64,000 bases of DNA from contig JAHVJD010000001.1 of assembly GCA_019801415.1 (NCBI GenBank), positions 186,001 to 250,000 of the forward strand, given 5' to 3'. Both the position numbers and the translations under genes were made by a program. The notes under the pieces were generated by a model that did no database searches, was not told the origin of the DNA, and saw only the letters and a list, made by a program, of their open reading frames with translations. This document shows positions 41,214 to 53,398 of this stretch, in pieces (the first letter of the stretch is position 1; every line of letters starts with the position of its first letter). This DNA comes from Nocardioides marinus. Lineage in GTDB: Bacteria > Pseudomonadota > Alphaproteobacteria > Rhodobacterales > Rhodobacteraceae.

Positions 41214-41567
41214 ATGCCACTCTATGAGCATGTCATGATTGCGCGTCAGGACCTGTCCAACTCGCAAGCTGAAGGCCTCATCGAACACTTCGGTGCTGTT
41301 CTGTCCGACAACGGCGGTAAGCTGGTCGACCAGGAGTACTGGGGCGTCAAGACCATGGCCTACAAGATCAACAAGAACCGCAAGGGCCACTACGCCTTCC
41401 TGCGCACCGATGCTCCGTCGTCGGCGATCCAGGAAATGGAGCGCCTGATGCGCCTGCATGACGACGTGATGCGCGTTCTGACCATCAAGGTCGACGAGCA
41501 CGCCGAGGGCCCCTCGGTCCAGATGCAGAAACGTGACGAACGCGACAACCGTCGCGAGCGCCGCTGA
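41214..41567 (+). CDS. rpsF: 30S ribosomal protein bS6
   Basis: The 117-residue protein starts MPLYEHVMIARQDLSNSQAE with the S6 fold blocks DQEYWGVKTMAYKINKNRKG and HYAFLRTDAPSSAIQEMERL, then an Arg/Glu-rich tail. It binds S18 on the platform of the 30S subunit. CAGGAG lies 8 nt before the ATG. The rpsF-rpsR-rplI order is conserved in many bacteria. Confidence 0.98.
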   Translation: MPLYEHVMIARQDLSNSQAEGLIEHFGAVLSDNGGKLVDQEYWGVKTMAYKINKNRKGHYAFLRTDAPSSAIQEMERLMRLHDDVMRVLTIKVDEHAEGPSVQMQKRDERDNRRERR

Positions 41568-41595
41568 TCGAAGCTTGAGAAAAGGACGCTAAATC

Positions 41596-41823
41596 ATGGC
41601 AGCCAAACCGTTTTTCCGCCGCCGCAAGGTGTGCCCGTTCTCGGGCGACAACGCGCCGAAGATCGACTACAAGGACACCCGTCTGCTGCAGCGCTACATC
41701 TCTGAGCGCGGCAAGATCGTGCCTTCGCGCATCACCGCCGTTTCGGCAAAGAAGCAGCGTGAGCTGGCCCGTGCAATCAAGCGCGCCCGCTTCCTCGCCC
41801 TGCTGCCCTACGCCGTGAAGTAA
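41596..41823 (+). CDS. rpsR: 30S ribosomal protein bS18
   Basis: The 75-residue protein begins [20 protein letters not shown] and contains [20 protein letters not shown] and the RNA-binding end [20 protein letters not shown]. It pairs with S6 on the 30S subunit. It lies 28 nt after rpsF and 12 nt before rplI. Confidence 0.98.
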   Translation: MAAKPFFRRRKVCPFSGDNAPKIDYKDTRLLQRYISERGKIVPSRITAVSAKKQRELARAIKRARFLALLPYAVK

Positions 41824-41835
41824 GGAGATAAGCAG

Positions 41836-42453
41836 ATGCAAGTTATCCTTCTTGAGCGCGTTGCGAAGCTGGGCCAAATGGGCGACGTCGTTGACGTGAA
41901 GCCCGGGTTCGCCCGCAACTTCCTGCTGCCGCAGGGCAAGGCAAAGACCGCTTCCGAAGCCAACATCGCTTCCTTCGAAGCCCAGAAAGCGCAGCTGGAA
42001 GCGCGCAACCTGGAGACCAAGAAAGAGGCCGAGGCTCTGGCAGAGAAACTGGACGGACAGCAGTTCGTCGTGATTCGCCAGGCCTCCGATGGCGGCAACC
42101 TCTACGGCTCGGTCACCCCGCGTGACACCGCCGAAGTGGCCACCGAAGCCGGCTTCTCGGTTGACCGCAAGCAGGTCATCATCCGTGAGCCGATCAAGGT
42201 CCTGGGCCTGCATGAAGCCGAAGTGCACCTGCACCCGGAAGTCATGGCCGTTGTCAAACTGAACGTTGCACGTTCCGCCGAAGAGGCCGAGCTGCAGGCG
42301 TCGGGCAAATCGATCCAGGAGCTGGCCGCCGAAGAGGAAGCCGCTGCCGAGTTCGAGATCTCCGAACTGTTCGACGACATCGGTTCCGCTGCGTCGGACG
42401 ATGACGACGTGGCACCGGCCGCCGAAGCCGCTGGCGAAGACGAAAACAACTGA
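41836..42453 (+). CDS. rplI: 50S ribosomal protein bL9
   Basis: The N-terminal domain is standard ([36 protein letters not shown]), followed by the long connecting helix and the C-terminal domain ([20 protein letters not shown]). At 205 residues it is about 55 longer than E. coli L9. The extra C-terminal part is strongly acidic and Ala-rich ([20 protein letters not shown], then [19 protein letters not shown]), an extension seen in related alphaproteobacteria and of unknown role. Confidence 0.98.
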   Translation: MQVILLERVAKLGQMGDVVDVKPGFARNFLLPQGKAKTASEANIASFEAQKAQLEARNLETKKEAEALAEKLDGQQFVVIRQASDGGNLYGSVTPRDTAEVATEAGFSVDRKQVIIREPIKVLGLHEAEVHLHPEVMAVVKLNVARSAEEAELQASGKSIQELAAEEEAAAEFEISELFDDIGSAASDDDDVAPAAEAAGEDENN

Positions 42454-42478
42454 TCCTTCCCGGATCGGTGACATCTGG

Positions 42479-42511
42479 AAAGGCCGCCTGACCGGGCGGC
42501 CTTTTCTTTTT
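42479..42511 (+). terminator. Rho-independent terminator of the rpsF operon
   Basis: AAAGGCCGCC/GGCGGCCTTT (42479-42488, 42495-42504) with a 6-nt loop is followed by TCTTTTT. It starts 26 nt after the rplI stop. Confidence 0.9.
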
Positions 42512-42627
42512 GGCCCAATAGCTTGCAACTAAGGGATAAATGCGCGTCATTTTCCGCACTTCCCCCTAACCCTCCCTTTGCCTGTCTCTGCCAGCATGGC
42601 TGCGGGAGACGAAAGAAGGGGGAGCCC

Positions 42628-42834
42628 ATGAGTGACAGAAACCTGGAGCGCGAAGAGCTGGCCCTGCGGCGCAGACTGCTGTTCCGCCTGCTGCGCGGCC
42701 ATCAGTTCGACCAGCCGAAGTTCCGCACTGAAGCGATTTCGGAGACCGTGCGCAGCGGCATGATCGCGCCCGGCCTCGGCCTGTTCGGCGCTTCAGCCGA
42801 ACGCCCGAACAGCCGCCCCTCGGCCCGCAGCTAG
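42628..42834 (+). CDS. Small uncharacterised protein, 68 residues
   Basis: The start MSDRNLEREELALRRRLLFR follows an excellent AAGGGGGAG site, which favours real translation. The N-terminal half is a charged amphipathic helix (Arg/Glu/Leu), the rest is Ser/Arg/Pro-rich and probably disordered. No membrane span and no family are recognised. It lies after the rpsF operon terminator, so it needs its own promoter. It could bind membrane surface or nucleic acid, but nothing visible decides this. Confidence 0.55.
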   Translation: MSDRNLEREELALRRRLLFRLLRGHQFDQPKFRTEAISETVRSGMIAPGLGLFGASAERPNSRPSARS

Positions 42835-43155
42835 GGCCGGGATCAACGCAAATCGGGGACCGCGAAATTTGGGAAACAGCCGCGGCCCCCACTGCCCGAT
42901 CTGGTCAGTCAACCCCACAGGCGTTCGGGGTCGGCTGCCTGAGGGTCGTATTGCCTCAATGCGCAACCTCAATATGTAGGGGTTGGACATATTTAACAAA
43001 CGTTGAATTGTTAAATTTTGATAAACCGGGTTTGGCGGATTTTTGCAGGCCGTGGGCGGTTCGTCGCCCGCGCCTGCGAGCCCTGCATCACGCGGATTGC
43101 GACGCCGGGCAATCTGGCTAGGCTCGCCCCGATATTCCACAACATCGGAGGCTGC
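42835..43155. other. 321-nt gap with AT-rich inverted repeat before the lipoprotein gene
   Basis: A strongly AT-rich patch (about 42970-43025) contains a perfect inverted repeat TTAACAA-N8-TTGTTAA (42993-42999 with 43008-43014), about 140 nt before the lipoprotein start. It is a possible operator or promoter region. Nothing else was recognised. Confidence 0.4.
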
Positions 43156-43623
43156 ATGAACCGCCGGACCTGCCTTATTTCCATTGTTGCAACCGCAACC
43201 CTTTCCGCCTGCGGCAGCACTGCCGCCACCCCGGAGCCGGCGGTGTTTGATCCGCCGCTCTATCCCAACGAGACGCCAGAGCTGCGACGCAAGATCAACC
43301 GCTGGGCAGATCACTACGAGCTGCCGCGCAGCCTCGTCCACCGCCTGGCCGTCCGCGAGAGCACCCATCGCCCCTGGGCCGTGAACCGCCCCTATTACGG
43401 GCTGCTGCAGATCCTGCCCGCGACCGCCCGCTCGATGGGCTTCAAGGGCCAGCCGAAAGATCTTCTGGATGCGGACACCAACCTCAAATACGCTGGCAAG
43501 TACCTGCGCGGGGCCTGGTTGCTGGCGGACGGCAGCGAGGCGCAAGCGGTGAAGCACTATTCGCGCGGCTACTATTACGAGGCCAAACGGCGCGGAATGC
43601 TGGAGGAAACCGGTCTGGGCTGA
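43156..43623 (+). CDS. Lipoprotein with lytic transglycosylase (SLT) domain
   Basis: The start at 43156 after CGGAGG gives 155 residues beginning with a lipoprotein signal ([19 protein letters not shown], lipobox LSAC at about residues 16-19). The mature part is an SLT-like muramidase core: catalytic Glu in [16 protein letters not shown], then [19 protein letters not shown] and [19 protein letters not shown], ending with [12 protein letters not shown]. It should cut peptidoglycan glycan strands at a membrane. Its domain is near the minimum family size. Confidence 0.9.
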   Translation: MNRRTCLISIVATATLSACGSTAATPEPAVFDPPLYPNETPELRRKINRWADHYELPRSLVHRLAVRESTHRPWAVNRPYYGLLQILPATARSMGFKGQPKDLLDADTNLKYAGKYLRGAWLLADGSEAQAVKHYSRGYYYEAKRRGMLEETGLG

Positions 43624-43747
43624 GGCGGGGAAAACGGCGATTGGAATGCCGTCTCCCCCTCGGGCGCAACGCAGGTGTTACATCTGTCGACTACCGCAGG
43701 GGCCAGGATTTTGCCCTGCGGATCCAATTATTGACAAGGAGACGTCC

Positions 43748-45706
43748 ATGCCCATCACCCTAGACCGCCGCTCGTTTCTGGCCGGGAGTGCCGGATTGAT
43801 AGCCCTGCACCCGTTTTCCGTTCAGGCCGCCGCAGGGCAGGTCCACCTGCGCCTGATGGAAACCACCGACCTGCATGTGCATGTGTTTCCCTACGACTAT
43901 TACGGCGACCGCGAGGTTGACACGGTCGGGCTGGCGCGCACCGCCAGCCTGATCGAGGACATCCGCGCCGAGGCCACCAACGCGCTGCTGCTGGACAATG
44001 GCGATTTCCTGCAAGGGAACCCTATGGGCGATTACATCGCCTATGAGCGCGGCATGAAGGAGGGCGATCTGCACCCGGTGATCGCGGCGATGAACACTGT
44101 CGGCTTTGATGCATCGACCCTGGGCAACCATGAGTTCAACTATGGCCTGTCCTTTCTGGAGAAATCCCTGGCCGGGGCCAAGTTCCCGGTGGTCTGCGCA
44201 AACGTGGTGAAGAAGGCGGGCGCCACCCCGCGCGACGACGAGACCCTGCTGCCGCCCTACCAGATCCTTGAGCACACCGTCACCGATGGGGCCGGAAACG
44301 CGCATCCCATTCGCATCGGCATCATCGGCTTTGTTCCGCCGCAGGTGATGAACTGGGACCGCCGCCATCTGCAAGGCAACGTGCAGGCCCGCGGCATTGT
44401 CGAATGCGCCCGCGCCTATGTGCCTGAGATGAAGGAGAAAGGTGCCGACATCATCCTCGCGCTGTCGCATTCCGGCATCGGCGCCGCCACCGGCGGTGAG
44501 GATATGGAAAACGCCTCGGTGCCGCTGGCGGAGGTGGAGGGTATCGACGCCATCATGACAGGGCACAGCCACCTCGTGTTCCCCTCCTCCAACTATGCGG
44601 ATTTTGCCGCGGTCGATGCCGACAAGGGCACGATCCACGGAAAACCCGCCGTGATGGGCGGCTTTTGGGGCAGCCACATGGGGCTGATCGACCTGATGCT
44701 GGAACGCGACGGTACGGGCTGGCGCGTGGTCGGCCACGCGTCCGAGGCACGCCCCATCTCCAAGCGTAACGAGGACCGGTCCGTCACCGCACTGGTCGCC
44801 AGCCAGCAGAAGGTGCTGGACGCGGTCCAGGCCGAGCATGACGCCACGCTCGCCTATGTGCGCCGGGCCGTGGGCAAGACCGACGCGCCGCTGCACAGCT
44901 ATTTCGCGCTGGTGGCAGACGATCCCTCGGTGCAGATCGTCTCGCAGGCGCAGACCTGGTATATCGAACAGATGTTGCAAGGCAGCGCGTTTGAAGGCTT
45001 GCCCATCCTGTCAGCCGCGGCTCCGTTCAAGGCCGGTGGCCGGGGTGGCCCGGAGTATTACACCGACGTACCGGTCGGCGATGTAGCGATCAAGAATGTC
45101 GCCGACCTGTATCTTTACCCCAACACCGTGCGCGCGGTGAAGGTGACCGGCGCCGAGGTCAAAGGCTGGCTGGAACGGTCGGCCGGCATGTTCAACCAGA
45201 TCGAACCGGGCAAGCCTGATCAGGTTCTGCTGAACCCGGCGTTTCCGTCGTATAACTTCGATGTGATCGACGGCGTTACCTATGAAATCGACCTGAGCCA
45301 ACCATCGATGTTCACCCCCAAGGGGGAGCTGGCGAACCCGGATGCCAACCGCATCGTGAACCTGTCCTACAACGGCAAGCCACTGGACCCCGAGCAGGAG
45401 TTCATCATCGCCACCAACAACTACCGTGCTGAAGGAGGTGGTGATTTTCCCGGCGCCAAGGGCGACACCGTGGTCTTTGAAGGCCCGGATACCAACCGCG
45501 ACGTGCTGGTGCGCTACATCGTCGAGCAAGGCACCGTCAGCCCCAAGGCGGACGGCAACTGGCGCTTCGCCCCCCTGCCCGGCACCACCGTGTTGTTCGA
45601 CACCGGCCCCAAGGCGGCGCAATACGCAGATGCGGTGCCCGGCGTCAGCATCACCCCGGCAGGCGAAGGCCCGGATGGTTTCGCGCGCTTCCGCATAGAG
45701 CTGTAA
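43748..45706 (+). CDS. cpdB: Bifunctional 2',3'-cyclic-nucleotide 2'-phosphodiesterase/3'-nucleotidase
   Basis: The start at 43748 follows AAGGAG and opens a twin-arginine-type signal ([18 protein letters not shown]). The 652-residue protein has the metallophosphatase N-domain ([67 protein letters not shown]) and the C-terminal 5'-nucleotidase substrate domain ([33 protein letters not shown]). It hydrolyses extracellular 2',3'-cyclic and 3'-nucleotides in the periplasm for phosphate and nucleoside use. It is a single gene with a terminator. Confidence 0.94.
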   Translation: MPITLDRRSFLAGSAGLIALHPFSVQAAAGQVHLRLMETTDLHVHVFPYDYYGDREVDTVGLARTASLIEDIRAEATNALLLDNGDFLQGNPMGDYIAYERGMKEGDLHPVIAAMNTVGFDASTLGNHEFNYGLSFLEKSLAGAKFPVVCANVVKKAGATPRDDETLLPPYQILEHTVTDGAGNAHPIRIGIIGFVPPQVMNWDRRHLQGNVQARGIVECARAYVPEMKEKGADIILALSHSGIGAATGGEDMENASVPLAEVEGIDAIMTGHSHLVFPSSNYADFAAVDADKGTIHGKPAVMGGFWGSHMGLIDLMLERDGTGWRVVGHASEARPISKRNEDRSVTALVASQQKVLDAVQAEHDATLAYVRRAVGKTDAPLHSYFALVADDPSVQIVSQAQTWYIEQMLQGSAFEGLPILSAAAPFKAGGRGGPEYYTDVPVGDVAIKNVADLYLYPNTVRAVKVTGAEVKGWLERSAGMFNQIEPGKPDQVLLNPAFPSYNFDVIDGVTYEIDLSQPSMFTPKGELANPDANRIVNLSYNGKPLDPEQEFIIATNNYRAEGGGDFPGAKGDTVVFEGPDTNRDVLVRYIVEQGTVSPKADGNWRFAPLPGTTVLFDTGPKAAQYADAVPGVSITPAGEGPDGFARFRIEL

Positions 45707-45729
45707 AGGCTCTCTGCTTCCCACACCCC

Positions 45730-45766
45730 AAGGCCGCGTAGCAATTGCTGCGCGGCCTTATTCTTT
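45730..45766 (+). terminator. Rho-independent terminator after cpdB
   Basis: AAGGCCGCG/CGCGGCCTT (45730-45738, 45751-45759) is extended by an inner AGCAATTGCT palindrome and followed by ATTCTTTT. Confidence 0.85.
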
Positions 45767-45807
45767 TCGGCTTGCACGCCTGAACGCCACATGCCCGCCT
45801 GACAACG

Positions 45808-45834
45808 AAAAAGGCCGCCCTGAGGGCGGCCTTT
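45808..45834 (-). terminator. Rho-independent terminator after tig
   Basis: An 11-bp stem AAAGGCCGCCC/GGGCGGCCTTT (45810-45820, 45824-45834) with a 3-nt loop is followed on the minus strand by TTTTTCG. It lies 24 nt after the tig stop. Confidence 0.85.
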
Positions 45835-45858
45835 CCGAAATCTTTGAGAAGAGGACGA

Positions 45859-47190
45859 TTACTCGTCTTCCAGAGCCTCAACCGCTTTTTGCAGGTCGTC
45901 CTTGGAGATTTCTTTCTCCTCGACTTTGGCCTGCTCGACAATGTGGTCAACAACCTTGTCTTCAAACAGCGGTGCGCGCAGCTGCTGCTGCATCTGGGCG
46001 TTCTTCTGGATGAATTCGAAGAACTGGCGCTCCTGGCCCGGGTACTGACGGGCTTGCTGCATGATTGCCTGGGTCATTTCGGCGTCGGTCACTTCGACCT
46101 CGGCTTTCTGGCCCAGTTCGGCCAGCAGCAGGCCCAGACGCACGCGGCGCTCTGCCAGCTTGGTGTGCTCCTCGGTCGGCTCGATCTCACCGTGGTCGTG
46201 GCCCTGCACTTCCGGGTTTTCCTCGTGCCACAGCTGATGCGCGATCTGCTTGGCTTCGGCTTCGACCAGCGACGGCGGCAGGTCGAAGGACACCAGGCCG
46301 TCCAGCTTGTCCAGCAGGGCGCGCTTCATCACGGCACGAGCGGCACCGGCGTATTCGGCTTCCAGGCGTTCGGCGATCTGTGCCTTCAGACCTTCCAGGT
46401 CTTCCGAGCCGAATTTCTTCGCCAGCTCGTCGTTGATCTCGGCCGCTTTCGGGGCTTTGACCTCTTTCACCTTGCAGGTGAAGACGGCTTCCTTGCCGGC
46501 CAGATGCTCGGCGCCGTATTCCTCGGGGAAGGTCACGGTCACGTCTTTTTCTTCACCGGCCTTGGTGCCGACCAGCTGCTCTTCGAAGCCGGGGATGAAG
46601 GAGTTGGAGCCCAGAACCAGCGGATAGTCGTCGCCTGCGCCGCCTTCAAAGGCTTCGCCGTCGACCTTGCCGACGAAGTCGATGACCACCTGGTCGCCGT
46701 CCTCGGCTGCTGCGCCGTCTTCGCGGGCTTCGAATTCCTGGGCGGTTTCCGCCAGGTTGTTCAGCGCCTCGTTCACGGCATCTTCGTCTGCCTTGACCAC
46801 CAGCTTTTCCAACTCGATACCGGAGAAGTCGACGTCCGGGATTTCCGGCAGCGCTTCATAGGACATCTCGACGTTGATGTCGTCGCCCTCTTTCCAGTCT
46901 TCGTTGGTCATCTTGACTTCCGGCTGCATCGCCGGGCGGTCGCCGCTGTCTTCGAAGTGCTTGTTCATCGCACCATCGACGGCTTCCTGCATGGCTTCGC
47001 CCATCAGGCGCTGGCCGAACTGCTTTTTCAGCAGTGCCATCGGCACCTTGCCCTTGCGGAAGCCCTTCATTTCAACTTCCGGCTGGGCTTCGGCCAGCTT
47101 CTCGTTGACTTTCGCCTCCAGCTCGGCAGCTGTGACGGTGATGGCGTAGCCGCGTTTCAGACCTTCGTTCAGCGTCTCGGTGACCTGCAT
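45859..47190 (-). CDS. tig: Trigger factor
   Basis: [20 protein letters not shown] at 47190 gives 443 residues; an ATG 12 nt upstream is possible but less likely. The ribosome-binding domain carries the signature-like [20 protein letters not shown], the PPIase domain is FKBP-like ([40 protein letters not shown]), and the C-terminal arm domain is helical with an acidic end. It receives nascent chains at the ribosome exit. No clpP or clpX gene lies next to it here, unlike in enterobacteria. Confidence 0.96.
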   Translation of the reverse strand: MQVTETLNEGLKRGYAITVTAAELEAKVNEKLAEAQPEVEMKGFRKGKVPMALLKKQFGQRLMGEAMQEAVDGAMNKHFEDSGDRPAMQPEVKMTNEDWKEGDDINVEMSYEALPEIPDVDFSGIELEKLVVKADEDAVNEALNNLAETAQEFEAREDGAAAEDGDQVVIDFVGKVDGEAFEGGAGDDYPLVLGSNSFIPGFEEQLVGTKAGEEKDVTVTFPEEYGAEHLAGKEAVFTCKVKEVKAPKAAEINDELAKKFGSEDLEGLKAQIAERLEAEYAGAARAVMKRALLDKLDGLVSFDLPPSLVEAEAKQIAHQLWHEENPEVQGHDHGEIEPTEEHTKLAERRVRLGLLLAELGQKAEVEVTDAEMTQAIMQQARQYPGQERQFFEFIQKNAQMQQQLRAPLFEDKVVDHIVEQAKVEEKEISKDDLQKAVEALEDE

Positions 47191-47350
47191 CCTATACCCC
47201 ATAGAGATTCGGGGCGCGTGCGCGCAGGCGCCCCCAGACAATTTGCGGTCTTCTATTTCCCCAGAGGCGGCGGCGCAAGGGGCATTGCCCGCCAGAGACG
47301 CGAAATGGCGGTTTTTGCTCCCCGCCCAGCTGTTTTCCCTGCCGCAAACG

Positions 47351-47380
47351 CAAAAACACGCCCCACAAGGGGGCGTGTTT
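47351..47380 (-). terminator. Rho-independent terminator after the porin gene
   Basis: AAACACGCCCC/GGGGCGTGTTT (47354-47364, 47370-47380) with a 5-nt loop is followed on the minus strand by TTG after the TTTTT edge of the stem. It is 28 nt after the porin stop. Confidence 0.85.
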
Positions 47381-47407
47381 CCGTTCTGACCGCGAGGGAG
47401 GAGACGA

Positions 47408-48529
47408 TCAGAATTTCCAGCGGGCACCCGCCAGGATCACGTCGGCATCCTGGTAGCTGGTCGCGCTGTTATCCGCGTAGGAGTAGTTGCGGTAGCCCAG
47501 GTAAGCCTCGACGTTATAGGCGTCGATCTTCTGAACAGCGGCAACGCCCCAGGATTCCGCGCTGTCACCGTTGGTGACCATGTCGGAGCCGTCGTAGTAA
47601 TCCACGGAGAAGGCGGTGGAGCCGGCCGAGATCAGGTTCGCTTCATAGCCCAGCTTGGCGTAGGCGTAGCTGCCTGCGATGTCGCGCTCACCGGCGGCGA
47701 CGTTCAGCGACAGACCGGTGTCCTTGTGCAGAACGCCGAAGGAGCCGGAGATGTCGCGGCGATCTTCCTCGCCGGTCCGCTCGGTCCAGGCTGCGCCGAT
47801 ACCCGCATCAATCGCGAAAGCGCCGACCTGATCGTTGGAGTAACGGACGGCCACGTCATAGGTTTCGCGGTCGTTGTCCTCGTTCAGGATGTCGGTACCG
47901 TAGGAGGTCGACAGGGTGAAACCGGCCAGTTCCGGCGAGTCATAGCGCACGCGGCCAAGACGGCTGCCGTCGTAGTCATTGAAGACATCGCCGATCGAAA
48001 CCGTGCTCAGAGCGCCGGTGCCAGTACGGAATGCATAGCCGCCAGCCGGGTCGGCAACCGCGACGCTTGCGCCCAGACCGGTGCCCGAGAAATCTGCGCC
48101 GGTGATTCCGTCACTGGCCATCGAACCCTGACCAGCCGAGAAGCGGCCGTAATTCGCGGTGTCGAACTGCAGGTCGACGTGGCGGATGTTGGTACGGTCC
48201 CAGCTGACATTGTCGCCGGTGGTGACCTGGTTCACGCCATCGCTGCTGCGGAAACCAAAGGAGGTTTCAAACCGGAAGCGCAGGGTGTTCTCGCCGAACT
48301 CCTGGTTCAGCCAGAAGCCGATGCGCGAGCTGGAGCCGGAGTTGTCTACCAGACGGTTGTAGTCCTCCACACCGTCGTCGAACGACTGGAAGGACGGGTT
48401 GAAGTGACCGTACCAGCTGAAGCTGCCGCCGGTGTCGTTGGTGTAAGTCGGTCCGGCAAATGCCGGCGCTGCGAGGGCTGCTGCAGCCAGGGACGCCGCG
48501 CCCGCCCGTGCCTTGAATTTGGTGCTCAT
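47408..48529 (-). CDS. Outer membrane porin
   Basis: The start at 48529 after AGGAGA gives 373 residues with a signal peptide (about 1-24, cleavage near AFA). The mature chain is Gly/Asp/Tyr-rich with alternating strand pattern and ends in the outer-membrane C-terminal phenylalanine (AGARWKF). It matches the 16-strand Rhodobacter-type porins ([40 protein letters not shown]). Substrate range is unknown. A CRP-like palindrome lies about 200 nt upstream. Confidence 0.93.
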   Translation of the reverse strand: MSTKFKARAGAASLAAAALAAPAFAGPTYTNDTGGSFSWYGHFNPSFQSFDDGVEDYNRLVDNSGSSSRIGFWLNQEFGENTLRFRFETSFGFRSSDGVNQVTTGDNVSWDRTNIRHVDLQFDTANYGRFSAGQGSMASDGITGADFSGTGLGASVAVADPAGGYAFRTGTGALSTVSIGDVFNDYDGSRLGRVRYDSPELAGFTLSTSYGTDILNEDNDRETYDVAVRYSNDQVGAFAIDAGIGAAWTERTGEEDRRDISGSFGVLHKDTGLSLNVAAGERDIAGSYAYAKLGYEANLISAGSTAFSVDYYDGSDMVTNGDSAESWGVAAVQKIDAYNVEAYLGYRNYSYADNSATSYQDADVILAGARWKF

Positions 48530-49041
48530 GATCTGAGTCTCCTGTTCCATTGGCCAGCTGGCCCCTCCATCCCTGGAGCCGCTGGTTGCTGCTAGAGGTA
48601 ATGTGCGCGGATTTGAGGTTTGAGGGGTTGAAAACCGCTCAAACCTGCCGTGGCGATTTCATCGGCGGATTTACGCCTATGGCTCTGCACGATCGGCCAA
48701 TACTTGCCTGAATTTCGCGCCCTATGTGATCTTCATCACACTGAATTAAAACGATAAAACATATCAGCCATGCACCAGGCGCAATCCATTCGCGTCTGCC
48801 GGAGCTGCGAAATGAAATCTTTACAGCCGCAATCCTGCAACAGTCGGCGCAGCAACTGCCCCTAAGTTCGGAGGCCGAGGCCCGTGGCGGTCAGGCTGCG
48901 CGTTCGGGCATGCCAAACCGGTTTCGGTCGCCTTCGCTGTTGCAGGTCCACGCCAGCCGTCGGCGGTTGCCCCGAAAAGGTTTTGTTAACCTTACCATCA
49001 TAGGCTGAAGGTGGATCAGTGATAACAAGTGGTGCGGCAGC
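48530..49041. other. 512-nt divergent gap between porin and small PilZ genes
   Basis: It contains a perfect CRP-type palindrome (48725-48740) followed by an AT-rich stretch (48741-48770), and near 48980-49035 another AT-rich patch with a TTAACC half-site before the PilZ gene. No ORF with coding features is present. Confidence 0.55.
48725..48740. promoter_or_regulatory. CRP/FNR-family palindrome TGTGA-N6-TCACA
   Basis: TGTGATCTTCATCACA is identical in both half-sites to the E. coli CRP consensus. It is 196 nt upstream of the porin start and about 300 nt upstream of the divergent PilZ gene. Alphaproteobacteria have several CRP/FNR-family regulators, so the binding protein cannot be named. Confidence 0.55.
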
Positions 49042-49374
49042 ATGGTGAAATCTAACTCGATCTTTCGGCGGGCCGAACCAACGGAACCCCGGCTCCCCAT
49101 CGACCTTCCTTGCCTCCTTCATCTGGATGGCGGACCGCTCTCGGCAGACGTTTACAACATCAGCTACAGGGGCATGGCGGTTCGGCTGGAGGCGGAAAAG
49201 AACACCTTTGACCTGAAGACGCTGACCGGAATCCTGGTGCCCGCCATCGGCGAATTCCTGGTTCTGGCGCGCTGGCGAAAGGCCGGGTCCATCGGGTTTT
49301 CCTTCACCAACAAACGCACCGTCCGGCCCTTGCTGGACGCCTATTTTGCGCAAATCGGGCGTTACCCGGACTAA
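49042..49374 (+). CDS. Small soluble PilZ-domain protein
   Basis: The 110-residue protein is little more than a PilZ domain. An RRAEPTEPRLPIDLPC segment gives the basic N-terminal motif region and NISYRGMAVRL (N-x-S-x-x-G) the second c-di-GMP motif. The first motif is less perfect than in the two transmembrane PilZ proteins at 32.3-34.4 kb, so nucleotide binding should be tested. It has no signal peptide or membrane span. A weak ribosome site precedes it. It would be a cytoplasmic c-di-GMP effector with an unknown target. Confidence 0.78.
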   Translation: MVKSNSIFRRAEPTEPRLPIDLPCLLHLDGGPLSADVYNISYRGMAVRLEAEKNTFDLKTLTGILVPAIGEFLVLARWRKAGSIGFSFTNKRTVRPLLDAYFAQIGRYPD

Positions 49375-49405
49375 ACGCGGATGATGTCCGGATCCGGACA
49401 TTGGA

Positions 49406-50275
49406 TCACGGCGTCAGGGCGGCGACCAGTGCTTCCAGAAGACGGGATTGCCTGCGCGACGTCGCAAGGCTCGGCGGCCAGGTCAGCCAATACCCATCCA
49501 CTACTGCAAGCTGCGGGGCTGGCACGCAACACAGCTGTTCGGTCTGCAACAATTTCCACGCCAGGACGCAAGATCCCAACACCACGCCCTGCCCCAGCCG
49601 CGCAAGCTCCAGCGCGTGGGACATCGAGTCCACCGAAATGCTCGCAGCCGCAGGCTCATCTTCCCCTGTGACGCGGGCCCATTCCGCCCAGCCCGGTCGC
49701 TCCCCCCGCAGTTCGATCACGGGGAGGTCTTTCCAGTCCGTCAGAACCTGCGGCGCAACCATCGGGCGCAGGACTTCATTTCCCAGCAAGGCCGCGTCGC
49801 GGCGTTCCCATTTTCCGCGACCATAGCGGATGTGCACGGCATCCTCCGCCGCATCGAATTCCAGGCGTTTGGGCACGGTTTCGGTCACCAGCCGCACGCC
49901 TGGATCGACGGTCGAGAGCTCCCGCAACCGGGGCATCACCAGCAACTCGAGATGGCCGGGCAGCGCCGCGATGCGCAACTCGCGAAAACTGTGGTCGAAG
50001 AGATTTCGGGTGCCCTGCGCCAAGGCAAGCAACGTGTCCTGCACCAGCGGCAGATAGCTTTCCCCCTCCACCGTCAGGGTAACCCCCCGCGCCATGCGCA
50101 GAAACAAAGGGCGCCCCAGCCATGTCTCCAGATTACGGATGCGCTGGCTGACCGCCGCCTGACTGGTGCCCAGCTCCTCCGCCGCGGCAGTGAAATTCCC
50201 GTGGCGCCCCGCCGCCTCGAACACCCTCAGCCAGTCCAGCGGTGGCAGCCCGGGTCGTTTGGCTTTGTCTGACAT
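49406..50275 (-). CDS. LysR-family transcriptional regulator, divergent from tmpA
   Basis: The 289-residue protein has the N-terminal winged helix-turn-helix (LPPLDWLRVFEAAGRHGNFT, AAAEELGTSQAAVSQRIRNL) and a periplasmic-binding-like effector domain. It resembles the GcvA/AmpR subgroup. It lies 96 nt from tmpA on the opposite strand, the classic arrangement for a LysR activator of the neighbouring catabolic genes. The inducer would be a phosphonate or its product, by inference from the neighbours. Confidence 0.92.
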   Translation of the reverse strand: MSDKAKRPGLPPLDWLRVFEAAGRHGNFTAAAEELGTSQAAVSQRIRNLETWLGRPLFLRMARGVTLTVEGESYLPLVQDTLLALAQGTRNLFDHSFRELRIAALPGHLELLVMPRLRELSTVDPGVRLVTETVPKRLEFDAAEDAVHIRYGRGKWERRDAALLGNEVLRPMVAPQVLTDWKDLPVIELRGERPGWAEWARVTGEDEPAAASISVDSMSHALELARLGQGVVLGSCVLAWKLLQTEQLCCVPAPQLAVVDGYWLTWPPSLATSRRQSRLLEALVAALTP

Positions 50276-50356
50276 AAGATTTCCTTGGCCTTACACCCTC
50301 AAATACGTGGTTCTCTTGATGACTGTACCGGGCTAGTCAAGCAAGCAGGAACCTGA

Positions 50357-51505
<1,149 letters not shown>

Positions 51506-51508
51506 CCC

Positions 51509-52099
51509 ATGAGCAAGCCCGATTTCAGCACCCTGACCCGCGACAACATCGTGGCCTTCCTCGGTGACATCTTCGACCGTCGGGGTGACGAGGAATACCT
51601 CGGCGAGCCCGTCACGATGACCGAGCATATGTTGCAGGGCGCAACCATCGCAGAGCAGAACGGCCAGCCAGAGGAGATCATCGTCGGCGCGTTGCTGCAT
51701 GACATCGGCCACTTCACCAGCGAATTCGGCACCTTCAGCATGGAGGACACCGAAGATCGCCACCACGAGGATGCCGGCGCCGAGGTTCTGGAGCGGTTCT
51801 TTCCCAGCGTGATCACCGATTGCGTGCGGTATCACGTTGCGGCCAAACGCTATCTTTGCGCCACCAGGCCCGAGTATTTCAAGCGCCTGTCGGACGCGTC
51901 GATCCATTCCCTGAACCTGCAAGGTGGCCCGATGAGCCCCGAGGAAGTTGCGGCCTTCGAGACAAATCCGAACCTTCCGCAGATCATTGCCGTGCGCTAC
52001 CTGGACGAAGCCGGCAAGCGGCCCGACATGCAGACACCTGACTTCTGGCATTTCGCCCCGATGGTGCAACGGATGGTCGACCGCCACATGCAAGGCTGA
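51509..52099 (+). CDS. tmpB: (R)-1-hydroxy-2-(trimethylammonio)ethylphosphonate oxygenase (TmpB-like)
   Basis: The 196-residue HD-domain protein has H40, the H64-D65 pair (GALLHDIGHFTSEFG), further histidines at 85/86 and 109, and an Asp in RYLDEAGK, enough for a mixed-valent di-iron centre. Y30 and E33 (EEYLGEP) match the substrate-sensing Tyr/Glu pair known in PhnZ and TmpB. TmpB cleaves the C-P bond of hydroxylated trimethylaminoethylphosphonate, releasing phosphate and glycine betaine. The gene is coupled to tmpA and followed by a terminator, so the pair is a self-contained pathway. Confidence 0.88.
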   Translation: MSKPDFSTLTRDNIVAFLGDIFDRRGDEEYLGEPVTMTEHMLQGATIAEQNGQPEEIIVGALLHDIGHFTSEFGTFSMEDTEDRHHEDAGAEVLERFFPSVITDCVRYHVAAKRYLCATRPEYFKRLSDASIHSLNLQGGPMSPEEVAAFETNPNLPQIIAVRYLDEAGKRPDMQTPDFWHFAPMVQRMVDRHMQG

Positions 52100-52112
52100 G
52101 GCCCGGAAACAG

Positions 52113-52144
52113 AAAAGCGGCGCCCTTGCGGGCGCCGCTTTTTA
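52113..52144. terminator. Bidirectional terminator shared by tmpB and sufS
   Basis: AAAAGCGGCGCCC/GGGCGCCGCTTTT (52113-52125, 52130-52142; loop TTGC) is flanked by T on the plus side and TCTGTTT on the minus side, ending both converging operons. Confidence 0.9.
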
Positions 52145-52177
52145 TTGGGATGCCCCCGTAATCATGCGCGGCCTGTT

Positions 52178-53390
<1,213 letters not shown>

Positions 53391-53398
<8 letters not shown>

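Noticed and set aside
48725-48740. FNR/FnrL box
   Set aside because: FnrL sites follow TTGAT-N4-ATCAA; this site has TGTGA/TCACA arms, so the CRP-type assignment fits better.
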